Positions 5,823-8,959 of a DNA stretch of 8,959 nt are shown here, in pieces. Position 1 is the stretch's first letter. The number at the start of each line of letters is the position of its first letter. The notes under the pieces were generated by a model that made no database searches, was not told the DNA's origin, and saw nothing but the letters and a program-made list of their open reading frames with translations. The DNA is from Candidatus Bathyarchaeota archaeon. Its GTDB lineage: Archaea > Thermoproteota > Bathyarchaeia > 40CM-2-53-6. The DNA is taken from NCBI GenBank assembly GCA_005883695.1, contig VBBV01000096.1, positions 1 through 8,959 on the forward strand, read 5' to 3'. Both the position numbers and the translations under genes were made by a program.

Positions 5823-7409
5823 ATGGGCCACATGACAGTGGCCGAGGTCTTCCAAGAAATAAGCGCCGCCGACTTCTTCTATCGCAACCGAGACATCGCA
5901 GGGTTCACAAGCCCGTCAAGATCAATATACTCGACGATTCGCGAACTTGTAGAAAACTCTCTGGACGCCTGCGAGACAGGTGGGATTCCCCCTGACATCT
6001 ACGTACGATTGTCCCATGAATCCGGTCCGCTTGACGGTCCCGGTACTTACATAGTGAGGGTCGAAGACAACGGGATAGGGATACCATCAAACGTAATCCC
6101 ATCCGCTTTCGGTCAAGTTCTCTACGGGTCGAAATACAAACTCCGACAAACAAGAGGCACCTTTGGCCTTGGTGGGAAAATGGCCCTGCTCTATGGACAG
6201 ATCACCACCCATTCTGAGGCTGCCATAACCTCTAGCACAGGATCGAAATCTCGCATAGCTGAAGTAGTTCTTCAGATCGATATCCAACAGAATAAGCCCG
6301 TCATTATCAAGAACAAGATTCGGACCAACAAGTCTCATTGGCAGGGCACAATCATAGAGTTCAAGACCGAAGCCGACTATTCGCGGGCAATGCCCAGGAT
6401 TCTCGAGTACTTCAAGCAGACAGCGATCATAGTTCCATATGCGAATATCACATTCGTAGACCCCAGAGGGAGGCTCTACAAGTTCCTGCGCGGCACCACA
6501 AAGGTACCACCTGCACCCACCGAAACCTCTCCTCATCCTCATGGAGTCGATGTCGAAACCGTACAACGAATGCTGAAGCTGACCAACGCTAGGAGCGTGC
6601 AGGAGTTCATGCGAAAGAACTTCCAGAGAATAGGAGAGACCACAGCACGCAAATTCCTGCAGTTTGCGAGTCTCGGACAAAAGAAGAATCCTAGAAACCT
6701 GTCCGCGCAGGACATGGTCAAATTAGTCAATGCGATGAAAAACTACGATGGCTTTCTATCCCCAGATCCCACATGCCTCTCACCCCTCGGCGAAGACCTG
6801 ATGGAAACAGGGATAAAGAAGGAACTTGGAATAACGGATCAGGAAATTGAGACCGGCTCAGCCTTTGTCACCACGCTTCAAAGACGCCCTGCAACGTACG
6901 CAGGCTTTCCGTTCATCATCGAAGTCGGGCTTGCAAGCTCCAAGCAGATCGAAACGCAAGGCAAGATTCTCCTCTTCAGATTCGCAAACAAGATCCCATT
7001 ACTTTTCGACGAGGCAAGCGATGTATCATGGAAGGTCGTCGATACTGAGATTGATTGGCGAAACTACAAGGTCATCCCGGGTGAAACCCCTCTCGCCGTT
7101 TTCATTCACGTCTGTAGCACAAAGATTCCCTACAAGACGGTCGGAAAAGAATTCATCGCTGACCGACCTGAGGTAGAGCACGAAATTCTCAACGCTATCC
7201 GAGAAGTTGGCCGGAACCTCAGGCAATACCTCTCAAAACGCGAACACCTTACCCAAGAGAAAAGACGTCTGGATGTGTTCGAAAAATATCTGCCGAAGGT
7301 GGCCCAATTCTCGACAAAACTCGCAAAGGAGAAGAAAGAGCCAGACATCAAACCGCTGCTCAAAGGAGTGATCAAGTATGGTGCAGAAGAGGAAGAAGAG
7401 CAAGAATAA
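5823..7409 (+). CDS. top6B: DNA topoisomerase VI subunit B (GHKL ATPase)
   Basis: A 528-residue ATPase subunit, full length for the family (about 530). The Bergerat fold is complete: N box ELVENSLDAC (41-50, with Glu44 as general base and Asn45 for Mg), DNGIGI (82-87) and the ATP lid RGTFGLGGKMA (111-121), with GTIIEF near 175-180. A helix-two-turn-helix domain follows (about 242-310: VETVQRML, ARSVQEFM, IGETTARKFL). The transducer domain covers about 311-470, with STKIPYKTVGKE (432-443) where the ATP-sensing switch lysine is expected. ATP binding dimerises two B subunits and drives strand passage by the A2B2 enzyme, relaxing and decatenating DNA. The start is ATG 5823, with no in-frame start just upstream; ATG 5832 is an alternative. 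It lies 19 bp after the KH gene. Its last 32 bp overlap top6A and encode the acidic tail GAEEEEEQE. Confidence 0.97.
   Translation: MGHMTVAEVFQEISAADFFYRNRDIAGFTSPSRSIYSTIRELVENSLDACETGGIPPDIYVRLSHESGPLDGPGTYIVRVEDNGIGIPSNVIPSAFGQVLYGSKYKLRQTRGTFGLGGKMALLYGQITTHSEAAITSSTGSKSRIAEVVLQIDIQQNKPVIIKNKIRTNKSHWQGTIIEFKTEADYSRAMPRILEYFKQTAIIVPYANITFVDPRGRLYKFLRGTTKVPPAPTETSPHPHGVDVETVQRMLKLTNARSVQEFMRKNFQRIGETTARKFLQFASLGQKKNPRNLSAQDMVKLVNAMKNYDGFLSPDPTCLSPLGEDLMETGIKKELGITDQEIETGSAFVTTLQRRPATYAGFPFIIEVGLASSKQIETQGKILLFRFANKIPLLFDEASDVSWKVVDTEIDWRNYKVIPGETPLAVFIHVCSTKIPYKTVGKEFIADRPEVEHEILNAIREVGRNLRQYLSKREHLTQEKRRLDVFEKYLPKVAQFSTKLAKEKKEPDIKPLLKGVIKYGAEEEEEQE
7365..7373 (+). promoter_or_regulatory. 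Ribosome binding site for top6A inside top6B
   Basis: GGAGTGATC lies in the top6B coding region, 9 nt from GGAG to ATG 7378. It closely matches the archaeal consensus GGAGGTGATC, which is complementary to the 16S rRNA 3' end. It fixes the top6A start and predicts coupled, roughly balanced synthesis of the two subunits. Confidence 0.7.
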
Positions 7410-8493
7410 AGGCGTAATTAAAGAACGGAAAGAAAAGGTCCTCTCCGCTATGCGGGACCTCGGCGGACAAGTCTACGGCCAACTCAACAAGAAGGAATTT
7501 CCAACCTTTCGCATGCCAAGCCGATCCATAGCCAACATACTCTACGACTCCAAGACAAGACAGTATATTCTGGGAAAAAGAACTGTAAAGAGAAGTGCAC
7601 GAAACGTAAGACATCTCCGCCCCTTCACCCAACTCCTTTGGACCGCTATGTTCGCTGACGAACTGACTGAGCAGAACAAGACCAGCACGCTGAGGGACGT
7701 GTTCTACTCGGCCCAAGCCTACGAGATGGACTTTCAGGACCAACAGGAAAGCGACAACCTCATCACCGATCTGGAAACTGTAACCGGATACTCGAGAGAA
7801 GACTTCAACGTCTACCCTGAAGAAAGAAGCGCAATATTCGGCGACCTTACAATAGAGTACACTGTCCCTGGATACGAAGGACGACGGCTAAACCTAGCGT
7901 CTCACCCTGACGGCGTGATGATCGGACCCGCCCTCACAACCTCAGAGTTCATCCAACCCGACAGCCGTAAAGTCGACAAAGTAATCGCGATCGAGAAAGG
8001 CGGATTGTTCACGAGGTTCATAGAAGAACGCGTACACCAGCGCTTCAAAGCGGTCCTCATCCACACCGCAGGACAAGCGCCCAGAGCAACAAGGTTTCTC
8101 CTTCGCAGGCTCAACCAGGAATTGGACATTCCGGTATACATATTCACGGACGGCGATCCTTGGGGAATGCACATCGCCATGGTAATAATTTCCGGATCCG
8201 CCAATGCAGCTCACCTTCGTGAGCTCAACACTCCAGACGCAATCTGGGGCGGGGTCTGGGCCACAGACATTGTGGACTACAAACTCCCGAGCGATCCCTT
8301 GACGGACTTGGATGTCAAGAGATTGAACGAGTTGGAGAAAGACCCTCGCTATGCTGGAGGACTCTGGCAGAGAGAGATAGATACCTTCCGAAAAGTCAAG
8401 AAGAAATCGGAACAAGAAGCATTCAGCAGATACGGGCTCACTTACATTGTTGATGAGTATCTACCGAAGAAACTAAAGATCAAGTCCAACTAG
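7378..8493 (+). CDS. top6A: DNA topoisomerase VI subunit A (Spo11-like cleavage subunit)
   Basis: A 371-residue DNA-cleaving subunit, the usual length. The N-terminal tail is strongly basic (KRKKSKNK, 4-11). The winged-helix 5Y-CAP domain (about 70-150) contains TLRDVFYSAQ (104-113); Tyr110 aligns with the tyrosine that forms the 5'-phosphotyrosyl link to DNA in TopoVI-A and Spo11. The Toprim domain (about 200-330) has Glu206 in AIEKGG and Asp258/Asp260 in TDGDPWG, the Mg-binding triad, with the conserved PRATRFLLRRL between them. The C-terminal region is typical (YIVDEYLPKK). The start is ATG 7378 with an excellent SD. B-then-A order with overlap is the common archaeal arrangement. The gene ends at TAG 8491-8493, overlapping the stop of the convergent endonuclease Q-like gene by four bases. 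Confidence 0.97.
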   Translation: MVQKRKKSKNKGVIKERKEKVLSAMRDLGGQVYGQLNKKEFPTFRMPSRSIANILYDSKTRQYILGKRTVKRSARNVRHLRPFTQLLWTAMFADELTEQNKTSTLRDVFYSAQAYEMDFQDQQESDNLITDLETVTGYSREDFNVYPEERSAIFGDLTIEYTVPGYEGRRLNLASHPDGVMIGPALTTSEFIQPDSRKVDKVIAIEKGGLFTRFIEERVHQRFKAVLIHTAGQAPRATRFLLRRLNQELDIPVYIFTDGDPWGMHIAMVIISGSANAAHLRELNTPDAIWGGVWATDIVDYKLPSDPLTDLDVKRLNELEKDPRYAGGLWQREIDTFRKVKKKSEQEAFSRYGLTYIVDEYLPKKLKIKSN

Positions 8494-8959
8494 ACAAACT
8501 GTTCAAGCCCTGAAGCGACGGACTTCATTGGAGGAGGCTTGTTGAGATCAAGTTTTCCATAGACGCCGTCGTATCCTGGTTCGACAAAGACGTCGTCATT
8601 GCGCACACGAAGAATTGCACTAGAGATCTCTGGTCCCGCCGCGGCTAGCAGCTGGGTCTCAGGCACGTCTAGCATCACGGAATATTCCGACCCGAACTTT
8701 CCAACAAGCATGTTGTACTTGTCCCAGACTTTCGTTGAAGCGGGATTGACCTCACCGATCACGAGTGCAATAATCTCGGAGAGCGGGAGCAAATGGCGAT
8801 ACCCGATTGCATTCTTCGGGACGTAGCCCTCAGGCCGATCCGCGAGTTCTTCTACCCGTTCTTCAACGCCCCGAGTCATCGTCTTTCCGCACTTGGGACA
8901 CTTGTCGTCTAGGGTGCGGGCGTCCCTAGCGGACATTGAAACTTGACATTCACGATGTC
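8490..8959 (-). CDS. Endonuclease Q-like protein (PHP superfamily), C-terminal part; 5' end outside window
   Basis: The minus-strand frame is open through the right edge; codons before the internal ATG 8936 read HRECQVS, so that ATG is not the start. About 156 C-terminal residues are visible. RECQV followed 14 residues later by CPKCGK supplies three cysteines of a zinc-binding module; a fourth would lie outside. Then come TRGVEERVEELADRPEG, YRHLLPLSEIIA, a central FGSEYSVML and the end motif EPGYDGVYGK. This order matches the zinc-ribbon and C-terminal domains of archaeal EndoQ (often annotated as PHP-domain or, wrongly, UvrD-helicase protein). EndoQ nicks DNA 5' of deaminated bases (uracil, hypoxanthine, xanthine) and abasic sites to start repair. 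The catalytic PHP domain is outside the window, so activity cannot be judged here. TAG 8492-8490 overlaps the top6A stop. Confidence 0.8.
   Translation of the reverse strand, partial: HRECQVSMSARDARTLDDKCPKCGKTMTRGVEERVEELADRPEGYVPKNAIGYRHLLPLSEIIALVIGEVNPASTKVWDKYNMLVGKFGSEYSVMLDVPETQLLAAAGPEISSAILRVRNDDVFVEPGYDGVYGKLDLNKPPPMKSVASGLEQFV

Noticed and set aside
5800..5835. Start-stop overlap ATGA at the end of the KH gene suggesting an extra small gene
   Set aside because: The frame ends after 11 codons and is not in frame with top6B; it is a chance overlap.
5905..6680. Minus-strand open frames of up to 197 codons opposite top6B
   Set aside because: The plus strand encodes the full, conserved TopoVI-B ATPase core; the antisense frames are side effects of codon bias.

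Overview
The window is archaeal. Both subunits of DNA topoisomerase VI, a RIO1 kinase, an archaeal Dim2/Pno1-type KH protein and the C-terminal part of an endonuclease Q-like protein lie within 4.5 kb. TATA-like boxes replace bacterial promoters, genes at transcript heads lack Shine-Dalgarno (SD) sequences, and genes inside operons have good GGAG sites. UUG start codons dominate. The gene content would fit a TACK-type lineage such as Nitrososphaeria or Bathyarchaeia, but that placement is an inference and not firm.

Left part (1-2244): a minus-strand gene runs off the left edge (1-216) and encodes the N-terminus of a small nucleotidyltransferase-like protein. It is divergent from a metallophosphoesterase (349-1293, plus). 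That gene converges on, and overlaps by 29 bp, a minus-strand two-gene unit: an uncharacterised 172-aa protein (1726-2244) followed, with a 13-bp overlap, by a 157-aa two-helix membrane protein with a soluble C-terminal domain (1265-1738).

Middle (2384-4140, minus): an APC-superfamily amino-acid permease interrupted by a one-base frameshift in a 4-G run (plus-strand C run 3870-3873). Adding one G restores a protein of about 585 residues. This is either a recent mutation or a homopolymer sequencing error. A 295-bp gap without a gene (4141-4435) holds the permease promoter and presumably the promoter of the next operon.

Right part (4436-8493, plus): a tight four-gene operon of rio1, dim2-type KH, top6B and top6A, with a 3-bp gap, a 19-bp gap and a 32-bp overlap. 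It combines small-subunit ribosome maturation (Rio1, Dim2) with a type IIB topoisomerase. top6A then meets the minus-strand endonuclease Q-like gene (8490-8959, open at the right edge); the two stop codons share the palindrome CTAG.

I see no tRNA, rRNA, CRISPR array, insertion sequence or integrase. The least explained parts are the 172-aa/157-aa pair, the edge nucleotidyltransferase and the broken permease. Most of the rest is core archaeal housekeeping.
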